Below, in pieces: positions 11,261 to 23,400 of a stretch of 64,000 nucleotides of DNA. Where the stretch lies: positions 1 through 64,000 of the forward strand of contig MDYQ01000140.1 of NCBI GenBank assembly GCA_003024175.1. The letters are read 5' to 3'. A program made the position numbers and the translations under genes. The DNA is from Planoprotostelium fungivorum. Its lineage: Eukaryota; Evosea; Variosea; Cavosteliida; Cavosteliaceae. A model generated the notes under the pieces. That model was given only the letters and a program-made list of their open reading frames with translations, had not been told where the DNA came from and did no database searches. Numbering within the stretch: position 1 is the stretch's first letter; each line of letters opens with the position of its first letter.

Positions 11261-12454
11261 ATGCCGAGAGGAGCACAGAAGCAGAAGGAGGTAGTCGAAG
11301 AAGAGGAGACTACAGAGGTCGCAGAACAGGCAGAGGAGGCTGTAGAGGAGGTAGCCACTCTACCAGTCAGCAAATTGGAAGGAAATGGAATCACAGCGGC
11401 AGACATCAAGAAACTCACAGAGGGAGGATTCTTCACAGTTACTGCCGTAGCAACGGCCACCAAACGCGCTCTCATCGCCATCAAAGGAATCAGTGAACAG
11501 AAGGCAGACAAACTCTTGGCAGAAGGTACACCGTCTCCTGTTTCTCTCCCTTAACCTCTTCACAGCCGGCAAACTCGTTCCAATGGGCTTCCATTCCGCC
11601 GCCGAAGTCCACCGAGAGAGGCAAGATATCATCTATCTCGGAACGGGATCGAAGGAGTTGGACAAGATCTTGGACGGAGGCATCGAAACTGGTTCCATCA
11701 CCGAGCTCTTTGGAGAGTTTCGAACTGGAAAGACGCAGATATGCCACCAATTGTGCGTCACGTGCCAGCTCCCATTGACCCAAGGAGGAGGAGAAGGGAG
11801 AGCCATGTACATAGACACGGAAGGAACGTTCCGACCAGAACGTATCTTGGCCATCGCAGAGCGATACGGCCTCGTTGGAGAAGACGCATTAGACAACATC
11901 GCCGTCGCCAGAGCTTACAACTCGGACCATCAGCTGTCTCTCCTCACCCAAGCATCGGCCATGATGTCTGAAAACCGTTTTGCCCTCCTTGTCGTCGATT
12001 CTGCGACGAATCTCTATCGAACGGATTATTCTGGAAGAGGAGAGCTATCGGACAGACAGAGACACTTGGCCAAGTTCATGCGGATGCTGATGCGCATCGC
12101 CGACGAATACGGAGTCGCAGTCGTCATCACGAATCAAGTCGTCGCACAGGTGACACACTCTCGTCCATCATCATCATCGTATCATCCATCATCATCGCAT
12201 TCGTTCACCATCTCGATCGAATGACGTCACCGACTCATGATCTCCAGGTCGATGGTGGAGCCATGTTCGCCGGAGCCGACTCAAAGAAACCCATCGGAGG
12301 TCACATCATGGGTCACGCATCGACGACGAGACTGTCCTTCCGCAAGGGAAGAGGAGAGACGAGGATCTGCAAGATCTACGACAGTCCTTCCCTTCCCGAG
12401 TCAGAGGCCACCTTCTCCATCAATGCGGATGGCATCGGCGACGCCGTAGAATAA
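11261..12454 (+). CDS. RAD51: RAD51 recombinase
   Basis: Three exons (11261-11525, 11566-12149, 12248-12454). RAD51 coats single-stranded DNA and drives strand exchange in homologous recombination. An acidic N-terminus ([16 protein letters not shown]) leads into the helix-hairpin-helix domain ([33 protein letters not shown]). Then come LVPMGF, the Walker A box [21 protein letters not shown] and the Walker B box [20 protein letters not shown]. The end shows [45 protein letters not shown] and [19 protein letters not shown] and [12 protein letters not shown] fit RAD51 and not DMC1, although GGHI is DMC1-like. The length matches the family. Both introns begin GT and end CAG. Confidence 0.96.
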
Positions 12455-13073
12455 ATTTCATCTGGGAACGTGTATTCTGCCGAAAGTGAGGACAGAGGCA
12501 GTTCTGATGGTGGAGCGAGAACGGGTCAGATCCAAGCTCTGCATGAGGTATGATATCGACATCAACGCTGTATCGTTCGTGGTGAGTATTAATACTGTGG
12601 AAATGAGTTGGTACGATATGATAGAAGGGCAGGACGAGTGTGTGGAATGGATGAACCTGTCGTATAAACGGTGAGAAAGAGCAACGATCAGATTCAACTC
12701 GTGTAAAGGTGCATTTACCGTTATCGGCAGTGCAGATGCGGTGTAGATGCGGTGTAGATGTGGTGTATGTGGTGGAAGGTATTAATAGAGGAATCGGTGA
12801 GAAAAAATATGACGAATATAATAGAGGGACGGGTTCACCAAGGTGACGTTGTGAACGTTCGGAGTATTTACTGCGTCTGCACGTGTTCTTTGAGAGAGAA
12901 CACAGAGAGAGGAATGTTTAGAGGACGCGGGAGCTCTCGTGTGGACGGCTCCATCGCTGATTGACCCAGAGGTGAAGCCGATCGAATAGTCTAGTCTACA
13001 GCGTGACAGGCAGGCTGAATTAGATCGATATTTCGATCTCTTTTCCCAATTTCACATTTTTTTTTTGATAGAT
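12455..13073. other. Intergenic region downstream of RAD51
   Basis: About 620 bp without a supported gene. A short imperfect tandem repeat, GCGGTGTAGAT, lies at about 12731-12770. Just before the MITE-like element is a T-rich run at about 13055-13066. Confidence 0.4.
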
Positions 13074-13203
13074 GATTTGGTTTTTCCGGTTGGTAGTGAA
13101 ATGGTGCATTGAAGATGGATCACTTCTCTTCCGACTACTGGTAAATGCACGACAAAAAAATTAGTGATCCAAATGGATGGCCACCAACCAGAAAAACCAA
13201 ATC
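13074..13203. mobile_element. MITE-like hairpin element, 130 bp
   Basis: The two ends are inverted repeats of 21 bp with one mismatch: the left end starts GATTTGGTTTTT and the right end finishes AAAAACCAAATC. Shorter inverted pairs lie inside (GTGCATT with AATGCAC, GGATCACT with AGTGATCC). The element is flanked on both sides by the same four bases, AGAT (13070-13073 and 13204-13207), as expected of a target-site duplication. It codes for nothing and ends about 90 bp upstream of a kinase start codon. The superfamily is not assigned; a 4-bp duplication is short enough to be chance. Confidence 0.55.
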
Positions 13204-13295
13204 AGATCTAGGAACAGCTAAGGGCACCATAGCGTCTGAATAATAGGAACCAATTCGAACAGAATCGAACCGCTCGCAAGCGCGAGAGTCACACG

Positions 13296-14305
13296 ATGGC
13301 ACCCGTCTTTGACAACTACGTTGTCTCTGATGTACATGGTACGTACAACAAAGCGATCCAGTGTTTGAATCGTCTTCTCATTCTGAAATGATCCAGGCGA
13401 GGGATCATTTGGTCAAGTCTTTCGAGGTGTTCAGACTTCCACTGGAAGAGAAGTCGTCATCAAACAGGTCACACCTACACCTAAGCTGAGGGCAGAGATC
13501 GAGACCGGTGAGCATTTACCGATGCATATCGCCTCGACTGACCATCTTGTAGGTTTGATCATCAGAGGGATAGAAGGCGTCTCATACTTTCACGAGACGA
13601 TCGAGACATCGGAGGGAATGGTGATTTGCACGATTTGGGTATCTGTAGACTGATGGGAACGTAGTTCCTCGTGTTCGATCTCATTCATGGGAAAGATCTT
13701 TTCGCTTGGATGGAAGAGAGACAATTCGAACCGCTAACAGAAATGGAGGCGAGGAACATCATGATACAACTCCTCCGAACCGTCAACATCTTACATCTGG
13801 TGAGCCGACCACATCGATCCACTTCACATCATTAACATCGGAACAGCAAGGCGTCTGTCACCGTGACATCAAACTGGAAAACATCATCATCGATCGAGAT
13901 GGAAACGTGAAGCTCATCGACTTTGGTCTCTCACAACATCACCTCGGCCCCAACGATCTCTGCTCCGATTTCGCAGGGAGCGTGGAATACTCACCACCAG
14001 AGGTTCTCTTATGTCAGATCCCCTTCTCTCCCACCAAAGTCGACGTCTGGTCATTAGGGGTCCTCCTCTACTGCCTCATCCACGCCGTCTTTCCGTTCGT
14101 GTTCGAGCCGATGGATATGCAGAAGATGTTGGTGACGGGTAGACATCCAGCGGTTACTTTCTCTTCTCCCATCTCTCCAGAGTTGAGAACGATGTTGAAA
14201 CAGATGCTGGATGTGACACCATCGAACCGACCTGACATCGCCACACTGCTCAACTCACCCTGGTTGCATTTGAAGGGTGAGGTGGAAGATTTCGATCGGT
14301 GCTAA
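13296..14305 (+). CDS. Ser/Thr protein kinase
   Basis: A small cytosolic kinase that is almost only a catalytic domain, split by several introns. The first exon reads MAPVFDNYVVSDVHG, and after the intron GEGSFGQVFRG forms the glycine loop. The ATP-binding lysine is in GREVVIKQ, the catalytic loop is VCHRDIKLENIII and the metal site is LIDFGLSQ. Next come VEYSPPEVLL in place of APE, DVWSLGVLLYCL, and the C-lobe with NRPDIATLLNSPWLH. HRDIKLEN and SPPEVL suggest a CAMK/AMPK-like kinase. No regulatory domain follows; the stop is 32 codons past SPWLH's start region. An AATAAA lies about 85 bp beyond the stop. The middle exons near 13.5-13.7 kb (glycine loop to hinge) are the least certain. Confidence 0.85.
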
Positions 14306-14473
14306 TGTAAGACAGAAGAAGGAATGGAATCAAATTGATGGAATAGAGAAGAGTTTTGTACATAGGTTTCGCAAGAGAAGAAAATGAAGAATAAAAGTTA
14401 AATTATTTTCGGTTGTAGTAGGTGTCCGGTGTCTACAACGAAAGCCGAAAACTGATAACGCACAGACTACGGG

Positions 14474-17400
14474 ATGGACTGGCTGTCTTCCAGTCACGGA
14501 TGGCTGAGCGTTAGTTCGTCCGCCATCTTAATAGCATCTACGATCACGTTTAACGAGCTCTCGGCAGAATCCTCCGACATCATATATCCCGCCTTGTCTT
14601 TGGCTGCACTCATCTTGACGACTGCATGTAAGATCCTGTTATACACTCTTATATACGAAAATCGATCTCCTATCATAATTCAACCATTCCATCATGTGCG
14701 ATCTCGAACATATACTGAGAGGGAAAGCAATCACGATCGGACACATTCTCGCTACGTTTCTCCACGACTTTGATCAGATCTCTTCCTCTATCGTCATCGC
14801 CTCTTTGGAGATCTTGAACTACCTCCCGCTCCTATTCTTATTCTCGAGTGTAACCTTCCTCATCTTTCACTGGTGCTCATTCATCTCTCCATTCTTTCTG
14901 ATCTCACCCTGCTTTTCTAATTCTAATCGACAACAAGGGCACAACATTACACGGTCGTAGGCAAATTCGAGATCCAAAAGAGCACTGATCCAGGCACAAA
15001 AGTCAGTGTGGGCTTCAAGAAGCTGAAGAGATTTCTCATCAACATCAACATCGCCCTCTACACCGTCTTCCTGCTCTTCTTCTTTCTCCACTGTCTCCCA
15101 TCACTCAAGGTGCTGCACCCCATCCATCATATCATCACCAATCGACTCATCCGATCAGACCTTCATGCCGCTTCTCAGCAGCTCCACCCTCTTAATCGTC
15201 GCCGGCTCCGCTCTGCACGTTCTCATCCGTCATCGACTGTTGAGCATCTCGTTCATCGAGGGAGACAACAACTCCGTGTCCAGTAAGATCCAGAGGCTAA
15301 CTCGATACGTACTCTTCTCCACACAATTCATGCTGCTGCTCATCGTCCTGTTCTCTCTCTACAACGCGATAGCCCTGTACGAGTACGTCAGTGGTGGAGA
15401 ACTCGAAGGAATCTCGTGGAAATTTTACGGAAATTCGGTGTGGAAGGGAATGTGTGTGGTACACGCTGCCATTCAACTTTACATATTGAGAAGGTCTTTC
15501 TCTGGGTGAGAAAATAATTTTTGTGTGTGAATTTTTCTCAATGAAATCAGGTGGTCCGAGCTTCCACTCAATTCGGCCACCGTTAAGGTATTCGATCCAT
15601 TTCTCATTCGAATGAATTCACCATCGAGTGATCATCATCGATATCACGATGATGATCAAATCGACACATGTCATCTTCACAACTATTCTCACATCATCTT
15701 TACATCATGTTCTCATCATCGGCACATCATGTTCTCATCATCGTTCTCGACATCACATCGTTCTCACATTTCAATCAGCCAACTTGGTTAACGGACATCT
15801 TGCACTCTGCCCATGTGATCGCCAGAAATAACCGAATATCATCCATCACCGCTAAATTACTGACGGTCAGTATCTACAACCCGCCATTTTCACTCACTCC
15901 CCCAGGGTGGATGTCACTTTCACGTCACTCGATTCGATCTCATTCTACAACGAGCAGATAAGAACGCTCCTAATTCTGTTGTGCTGAAGGTGATCTTACG
16001 TTCTCTCATCTACAACGCTCGATCATCATACCACGGTTTTCTCTTCACATTAATCGTTTATCTACTATATATTCATCTATCTGTATATATGAGCCTCATC
16101 CTTATATTCAATCTATGTACAATATTCGATCGTATAATGATACGCTGGATTTATATCTCATCATTGAAATATAAATCAGACGCTATCTTGGGATAAGACA
16201 TTTCGAGAGAAGATGAGGCTGGCCGTGATGAAATGGATGGATTCTGCGGACAAAGAAGTCATGTATCTCAACAGCTACGAGATCGAATCGAGGTTTTATC
16301 GACACATGAGCCCCATCATGAGAGGTGTTCGACTCCCACACGTGAGTTGCATCAGCTCATCATCATCGTCACGATGTCCATCAGATCATCACCACCATCA
16401 CATCATCATCATCTCGCACATCATCTCGCACATCATCTCGCACATCATCTCGCACATCACCTCGCACATCATCTCGCACATCATCTCGCACATCATCTCG
16501 CACATCATCTCGCACATCATCTCGCACATCATCTCATCGTGCGATCGCGTTGACGTCATCACACATCATGACCGTGTGATCAGGTCTACTTCAGTTTCGA
16601 AGACACGTTCAACAATCAATTCTGCACGGTGATGGAAGACATCTCCAGTCATTACGACGGACAACCCGACGGATTCGACCTGAGATCATCAGAGAGGATC
16701 ATCGTGGACTTGGCCATTTTTCACTCCCAACACTGGTCACGCCCAACACCACCGGACGGAACGAAATTTTGGAACATAGGAGGATATTGGACGGGTACGA
16801 AGACCGAGGTGAAACACTTCACGGAAGGTTTTCCCGCCATTTTTTTGGCGGGAAATTGATTTTGAGACCAGGCGAACAAGGAAGAGTTCATGGAAGCTTG
16901 GTGTAAAGCCGTCGTCAACTTTAGAAAGGAACTCAATATCACGGAAGAATTAGAGACGTTGGGAGAGAGGCTGAACGAGAGACTGTCCTCTCTATCGAAA
17001 CAATTCGACAGGATGGAACCAAAGACGCTCGTCCACGGTGACTACAAGATCTCCAACCTATTCGTACCGCCGGTGAGTACACCTCCAACACCGACACCTG
17101 ATGTCTACAGGAGGGTGGTGTCTATGCGATCGATTGGCAGTGGTTTGGAATGGGTCCGGGAGCCTTAGACGTGTCTTACTTTATCGCGACGAGTCTGTCT
17201 CCTTCTCTATTGCATCGTGACGAACACTTTCTCTTCTTGTACTTTGAAACGTTGAGAGAGAACGTCGAGCTGAAAGACTTTACGATGGAACAACTGAGGA
17301 GACAGTATCGTCTGTGTTGGTTGGATTTCTTTGTTTACACGGTGGTGAGTTGATGATGACCAGATCGGGTGATGATGAGACGGACAGGTGGCCAAGTGGT

Positions 17401-17534
17401 CTAGGATGACGCCGGATGATGTGGAGACGTATCGTAGGGGGAAGAAGGATGGACTGCACTTGAGATCGTACGCACACATGATCAAGATGCTGCACGATGC
17501 GAATCGCTTCTTGAAAGAATTAGATAAAGAATAG
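14474..17534 (+). CDS. Seven-helix THH1/TOM1-like domain fused to an ecdysteroid-kinase-like (APH-fold) domain
   Basis: The first half gives about seven hydrophobic helices, with a conserved-looking LPLLFLFSSVTFLIFHWAQ and LKRFLININIALYTVFLLFF as in THH1/TOM1/TOM3 membrane proteins. The last membrane exon continues across a good splice (GTGAGA...AATCAG) into GWSELPLNSATVK and, after another intron, PTWLTDILHSAHVI. The latter is the usual start of ecdysteroid-kinase-like small-molecule kinases. Then follow GCHFHVTRF, NAPNSVVLK, YEIESRFYRHMSP, the Brenner motif LVHGDYKISNLF, AIDWQWFGMGP and the tail LRSYAHMIKMLHDAN. HGDYKxxN and DW are the phosphotransferase residues. No ATG fits between the halves, so I read one gene, but two genes are possible. 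The kinase would sit in the cytosol, tethered to a membrane. Its substrate is unknown. Confidence 0.6.
16409..16534. repeat. 12-bp minisatellite in an intron
   Basis: About ten to eleven tandem copies of ACATCATCTCGC lie between the donor after VRLPH and the acceptor before VYFSFED of the fusion gene. One copy has a T to C change. The repeat stays open in frame (SHII units), which makes an artefactual coding call likely. Confidence 0.85.
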
Positions 17535-17659
17535 CTCGAATGAAAGACTCGCATTGTGAGACCCTTAAGGTGACACAACACATGCAGGCGGCTTTACAGA
17601 TGAATCATCTATGCTCACGATGTGTAGCCTCACTACACTCAAGATTGTACGCGATCGAG

Positions 17660-17745
17660 GTGCCATCTTGAGATTGTACGCACACATGGTGAAGATGCTT
17701 CACGAAGCGAACTGCTCTTTGAAAGAATTTAGATCAAGTATAATT
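17660..17745 (+). pseudogene. Duplicated 3' fragment of the ecdysteroid-kinase-like gene
   Basis: The stretch reads LRLYAHMVKMLHEANCSLKEF. It copies the last coding bases of the gene just upstream, which read LRSYAHMIKMLHDANRFLKEL at about 17461-17525. By eye the DNA identity is roughly 80 percent over about 75 bp. No catalytic part is present. It lies right before the start of a truncated receptor kinase, so it probably marks a recombination breakpoint. Confidence 0.65.
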
Positions 17746-17767
17746 CGCCTGCATCATCCTTCAAGCC

Positions 17768-20046
17768 ATGTTGATGAAAGACGTACCTTCTCTCTCACAA
17801 TGCGATCTCACGCATCAGACCTTCGTCTGCCCTCTCACGTCACAAGCTTCTCAGCTGTGCGGTGCCGTCTGTCACATCGATAATTATCAATCGGCCAATT
17901 TAACGATGAGAATCGCAGGTGATGTAGATATCCGTCACATGCATCTCGATTCACATCGAGCAGGAGATGTATCGACATTTGATTCGAACGGTTTCGTCAC
18001 ATCCATCGCCAGTCTGTCCACCATCAGTAGAGATCGAGTGAACATCTTGAGAACTCGATCGGTCAGCGTCATCGTCGAGGTCGATATATCCCCTCCCTCT
18101 GATGAACCATCGATTCTTCCTCATCCATCGTGACGCTCGATAGAAGGATCGAACGAAGGGTCTTCGTCGAGGATAATCGATTATCTCAATCAGAACGGTG
18201 CATCAGCTTACAGCTCGAAGAACATCACACTCTTGAGTGTCTCCACATCGATCACGCCGGACTCTCCATCATCATCTAATGGTCTCTCCGGTGGTAAGCT
18301 CGATTCATCTCTTCATCATCATCTCATACAAATGAAACAGGAGCGATCGCAGGAATAGTCATCGGTGTTCTCGTCATCGTCATCGTGGTGTTGATCGTTC
18401 TATTGAAGAGGAAGAAGCCCGTTTACAAGACAAACTTTGAATTGGTGGACTTCACCCGAATCGATAATAATTCGACGGCCAAGAGTGTCGTGAGTCGATC
18501 TGTACTTTCTTTCGAATCAAATAAGACAATATTTGTATCAGACGTTGATGGAAATCAGATTCCGTTCAGCGAGCTAGAAGATCAAGTGATGATTGGATTT
18601 GGCGCCTACGGTGTTGTCTATAAGGCCAAATGGAGGAGTAACACTGTCGCTGTCAAGTAGGTGACTGATACGAAGAGAATCACATCCGGTGAAGACATCG
18701 TGACACGTACAGGTACGTAACGAACATATCAATACGGATCAGATGCAGAGTTTCCTGGTAAATTTCACTACGAATTCTCGTGATACTGACGCAAGATAGG
18801 GCGAAGCTTCTCTAGTTCAGAGAATGAGACCCCATCCAGTGAGTCCATATCGATGAGATGAAACATGATCTGTATATCATCTCTTCATCTACAATGGACT
18901 CGAACTCATTCATTTAGAATGTGGTACTCTTCATGGGTTATACGGTCCCTCCAGATCCATTGTCCATCATCACGTGAGTCGTTCGGGATGGCAGGAGCGG
19001 GAGAGGAAACGCGCGAAAGCGAATTCTGCGAGGGTGGATGTCTCCTGGACTATCTGGCCGAACACGGAAGTGAAGTGACAGACGAGAGGAGAGATAACAT
19101 CATTCTGGGTATAGCCAAAGGAGTCTTACATCTGCATCAAGAGAAGGTGATCAACCTTCATCACGTATCATCATCCATCACATCGTACATCATCGCATGT
19201 CATCACATCGCATCATCACCTGATGCTGATGTCCGTAGATCATCCATCGTGATCTCGCCGCCAGGAACATTCTCCTCTCGTGAGACCACCGTCCTCTCTT
19301 CTCATCTGACCCCACCATCAGAAAACATCTAGAAGCCAAAGTCAGCGATTTCGGCATGTCCAGACAGGTACAACAGAAAGACAGCGCATCTACAACATCC
19401 AGCACGATCGGTCCCATCAAATGGATGGCACCAGAAGCCATCACGAAGAGAGAGTACAGTGTAAAATCGGACGGTGAGATTCGACTGCGAGTGGTACGGA
19501 GACTGACGTTCATAGCCTTCTCTTTCGGTGTCGTCATCTGGGAGATAATAACCGGGCAGGAGCCATACGGTGATATACCACTCGTAGAAGTAGCCATACG
19601 AGTCATCAACGGCACGAGGTGGACTCATCATCACATGATCACATGATCACATGATCACATGATCACGTCATCATCTCAACTTGATCGTCATCATTGACTG
19701 AACGAATCCACAGCCTGGACATACCCGAAAATGCGAATCCCATGTTACGAGCCATCATGAAAGGTGGAGATAGGACATCATCTGACGTCACCGTTGAACA
19801 CCACCAGGAGTGTGGATGCCACAGCCCGAAGACAGACCGGATTTCGTTCAGATCTGCAACTGGCTGTCAGAAGACGATGCAGCGAGAGCGGAAGACAAGC
19901 TGGCAAGATCGAGGGTGGTGAAGGATGAAGACAGGTACGAGCCCGTGAACTTGAAACATCTCGAGATGAATCATACAACGACGGCTCGATCAGAGGTAGC
20001 AGAGTTACACTTGTCACCAGTCGACGAGGGAGAGACATCGGAATAG
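17768..20046 (+). pseudogene. 5'-truncated receptor tyrosine-kinase-like gene with a nonsense codon
   Basis: Homologous to the second half of the LRR receptor kinase at 2.7-8.6 kb. It holds the Cys-bearing juxtamembrane domain (SQCDLTHQTFVCPL, SVSVIVEVDISPP), a membrane helix at about 18.35-18.41 kb, the kinase (GFGAYGVVYKAKW, VVLFMGYTVPPDPLS, IIHRDLAARNILL, VSDFGMSRQ, IKWMAPEA, PEDRPDF) and a different acidic tail ending VDEGETSE. The signal peptide and all LRRs are missing; only about 230 bp separate it from the previous gene. The exon that ends VAVK closes with TAG (18658-18660) directly at a GTGACT donor. The intact relative has CAG (Q) there, and the next exon (VRNEHINTDQMQSFL) continues in phase. 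I read this as CAG to TAG. Other motifs, including HRD and DFG, are intact, so the decay looks recent. Confidence 0.7.
19631..19663. repeat. Short CACATGAT tandem repeat in an intron
   Basis: About four copies of the 8-mer CACATGAT lie in the intron after VAIRVINGTR of the truncated receptor kinase. It is a simple repeat with no other role visible. Confidence 0.7.
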
Positions 20047-20490
20047 ATCCTCTTTCTTTTCCTCCCTACTCTTCGTCTCTCTCGCTATTCCTCGTTGCTC
20101 TTCGAACATGTTGATCTCTTATCGATCGTGATCGGATGTGTTGATGGTCGCATCATGGCATCATCACGACAGTTTCATCACTCTCAGGCGATACGTAAAA
20201 AGAACCAAGATATTTTTGAGATACAGCATTTGGTCTTCGACGCACTTCTCGTGAGAATCAACGCCAACTAGCGGTGAAGACAAATATTCCTGTCAAGGCA
20301 CATTCCAGGTCCAGTCCTAATCCCAGTCCAATTCGCCAGGATCCAGTGTGATTTAGGGTTTTAGAGAAGGTTAACGGGGCTATGAATCTTTTGGGTTGTT
20401 TTTCTCTACCCGCGAGTTTGACAACGTTTGAAGGGCATCACGCCAAACTCTTTTGTGTATTCCTTCCCTCTCTATTTTCTTCGCTCCACC
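20047..20490. other. Intergenic region upstream of the P450 fusion gene
   Basis: About 440 bp, non-coding by eye. At about 20351 it carries TTAGGGTTT, the exact reverse of the plant telo-box AAACCCTAA, some 140 bp before the P450 start codon. No other element was recognised. Confidence 0.45.
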
Positions 20491-23400
20491 ATGGATGTGG
20501 CCATCCTCGACCCTTACATACCTGCTGAGACCTACCTGAGAGTCATTCGAAGCGAGGACATGTGAGAGGATAAGTGATGGACGAATTCGCTCTGAGACAT
20601 TTCAGACCCAATGTGATCGTAAGAGAGCCATCTGAGACGGAGGGGTGTCCACATCGTAGTCGAGATTCGACACGACGCGATTCAACTGACGTCAAAACAA
20701 AATCACGCCCAGGGGCGCATGTTGCGCTGAAGAACCCACCAGGTATGTAATAGCAACAAGCCCGAATGGTACATTGAAGAGACATCAGGACCACCGTACA
20801 CCCTCTTTGTGGACAATTTACCCGATCTGATGCCTGATTTCTGGGTGGCCGCCAGACGATTACAGAAGCAATATGGACCACTCGTGCGACTCAAGTTTTT
20901 AGGGAAGAAGGTGTATCTTCTATCCGATCCCGAGCTGATAGCCATCTTGTTGAAAGAGCGCGACAAGTGTCTTCCAAAACAAGAGTTGGCGTCAGAGGGC
21001 ATCTTTCTGGTATGTATCGTCTCCATCATCAACTGAGAGATTCCACCATCGAATGAAATCGTCAGGCCGATGGAGACACTTGGACTTTTCCCAGAAGAAT
21101 TCTGCAATCCATCTTTACTGGAAAGGCCGTGGCGACATTCGTCCCCATGTTTCACCGATTGGGTCTTGAGTTCATCGAAGAGATCGAGAAGGAGTACAAC
21201 GAGAACCACGTGGTCAAGCTCATCCGGTGTGCTATCCTTTTTACGATCACCGTCTCGTCTGCATCGATATCTGATGGATGATGCAGATTATCGGAGAGGT
21301 GCATGCTGGAAGCAATCTGTGAGGTCTGTCTGGGTTTACTCAAAGGACACCAGAGACTCAAGCATGACTTCAACGAGACCTTCGAGTGGCTGTCCGATGA
21401 AGGCATCAAACGACAGACGAGACTCTCTCTCCTCAACAAACTCCCAATGGCCAGAAACATCAAGTTCTTCAAGATGCTGGAGAACATGGATCGCATCTTG
21501 GATGAGATCATGAGTCGTCCTCTGACGGACGATCGTAACGATCTCCTGGCTCTCATGGCCAGAGCTACCGACCCCGAAACCGGCAGGAAGTTGACCGATC
21601 GCGAAGTCAAAGATCAGATCATCACCATCCTCGTGGCAGGTCACAAGACCTCCGCCCTCTTACAATCTTGGGCCATCTTCGAGGTCTCTCAGGACCCTCA
21701 CGTTGAGAAGAGGCTGAAACAAGAGATCAAAGACGTATTGAAATTAGGTGATTCCACCTTTTATTTCGTTTTATTCTCTCCCGCTGAATGTCCGACAGAC
21801 GGGGTCACCCTCAAATATCCCGATTTCAACCAACTAAAAGACTTGAAATACATGGATCTAGTTCTAAAAGAGACACTCCGGATGCATCCTCCCGCACAAT
21901 CTGCAGTACGAGGACTCCACGAGAAGACTGTCATCAACGATGAGTGGATGTTCGATCCGTGCAACATCTTCATCTCCGTCTACGACACACACCGCAATCC
22001 AAAGTACTGGCCGGACCCAGACAAGTTCGACCCCGACCGATTTCTACCGGAGAACGTCGCCAAGCACCACCCAGCTCAATACATTCCCTTCGGAGGACAC
22101 CACAGGACGTGCCTGGGCAACGTCTTCGCTCTCACTGAAGTCAAAGTCAACTTGTGTCTCCTCTACCAGACCCACGATGCGAGGACTTCTTCTTCTCACC
22201 CCGTGATAGAAGGAAACGATTTATTATTTCCACCGACGGATCTACCGATGAAATTCATAAAGAGGAAGACATTACTCGGGCGGAAGAAGAAAGAGGGAGA
22301 ACCAGAGACGCCGGTCATGAGCTCACCCTTCATGAAGGTCGAGAGGGAAGAGGCAGAGGAGAGAGTGTATACGAATAGAAGGAGGACGGCGTCACAGACG
22401 AAACGTCTCATGAGCATGAAAGAAGAGATGAAGATGGGAATATTTCACATACTGTATGGATCGAATACGGGGACGTGCAAGGATTTCGCGTATTCCACAG
22501 CCAGGAAGGCTTCGGAGCTGAACGTCCAGTACAGCGTGAGCACTCTCGACGAATACTACGAGAAGTATCTGGAGAGTGGAAAAGAAGTCCAAGAGAATCA
22601 CACGATGTTGATCATCACCAGCACATGGTGAGTCCATCATGACATCATCTCCGAAAAGAAAATAATCTTTCATCTTATATCATTTTATTCTTTCCGCAAA
22701 GATAACTCATCGACAGGAACGGCCATCCACCGGACAACGCGAAGAAGTTTCGAAACTGGATGGTTGAATGCCAGAGATCTCACAAGACCGACGCAGCGAA
22801 ACACATGAACTTTTGTGTCTTCGGTGTGGGCAACTCTCAATGGAACATCACTTTCCTCGCTTTTCCCAAGTTTGTAGAGGACACTCTGCCTCTGTTGGGT
22901 GCCACGAAACTATCCTCTTACGAGCCGGGAGACGAAGACGAAGACCTGCAGACGAAATTCGAGGCATTACAAGACATCTTGTGGTACTTCTTTGCTATAG
23001 AGCTAGGCCTCTCCCCCGGTATCGATCACAAGACACTCGTCAAGCCCGCTGGATCCCACCTCGAATTCGTCGTCGTCGAACACGAAAAAGAAGAAGAGGA
23101 GAGAGGAGGAGAGTTTGTCGTGACGCAGGTGAAGGAGCTGCAGGCGGACGAGTCGAGCAGATCGACCGTTCACATCGAGATGAAAGTGCCCGAAGGTATC
23201 AGATACGAGGCGGGAGATCATTTAGAAATCACCGTGAGTCCGTCCATTCTCATCGTCCATTTCACATAGAGACGATCGTGCATCGATCTAGCCATCCGAT
23301 GTCATCGTCGATGTGTCTGATCTCATCAAAGGCGTGGAATCATCCCGATTTAGTCGAGGAGATGTGCACAGCTCTTGGCTACCCCAGTGACACTTGGCTC

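Noticed and set aside
11261-12454. DMC1 instead of RAD51
   Set aside because: GGHI resembles DMC1, but [11 protein letters not shown] and [12 protein letters not shown] are RAD51 signatures.
12486-12674. 62-codon open frame after RAD51
   Set aside because: Lies in the probable 3' region of RAD51, has no splice partner and no family features.
16409-16534. CRISPR array
   Set aside because: Unit is only 12 bp with no spacers; the genome is eukaryotic.
16213-16632. Open frame with repeated SHII units
   Set aside because: It is the 12-bp minisatellite read in frame; it lies between a good donor and acceptor of the fusion gene and is intronic.
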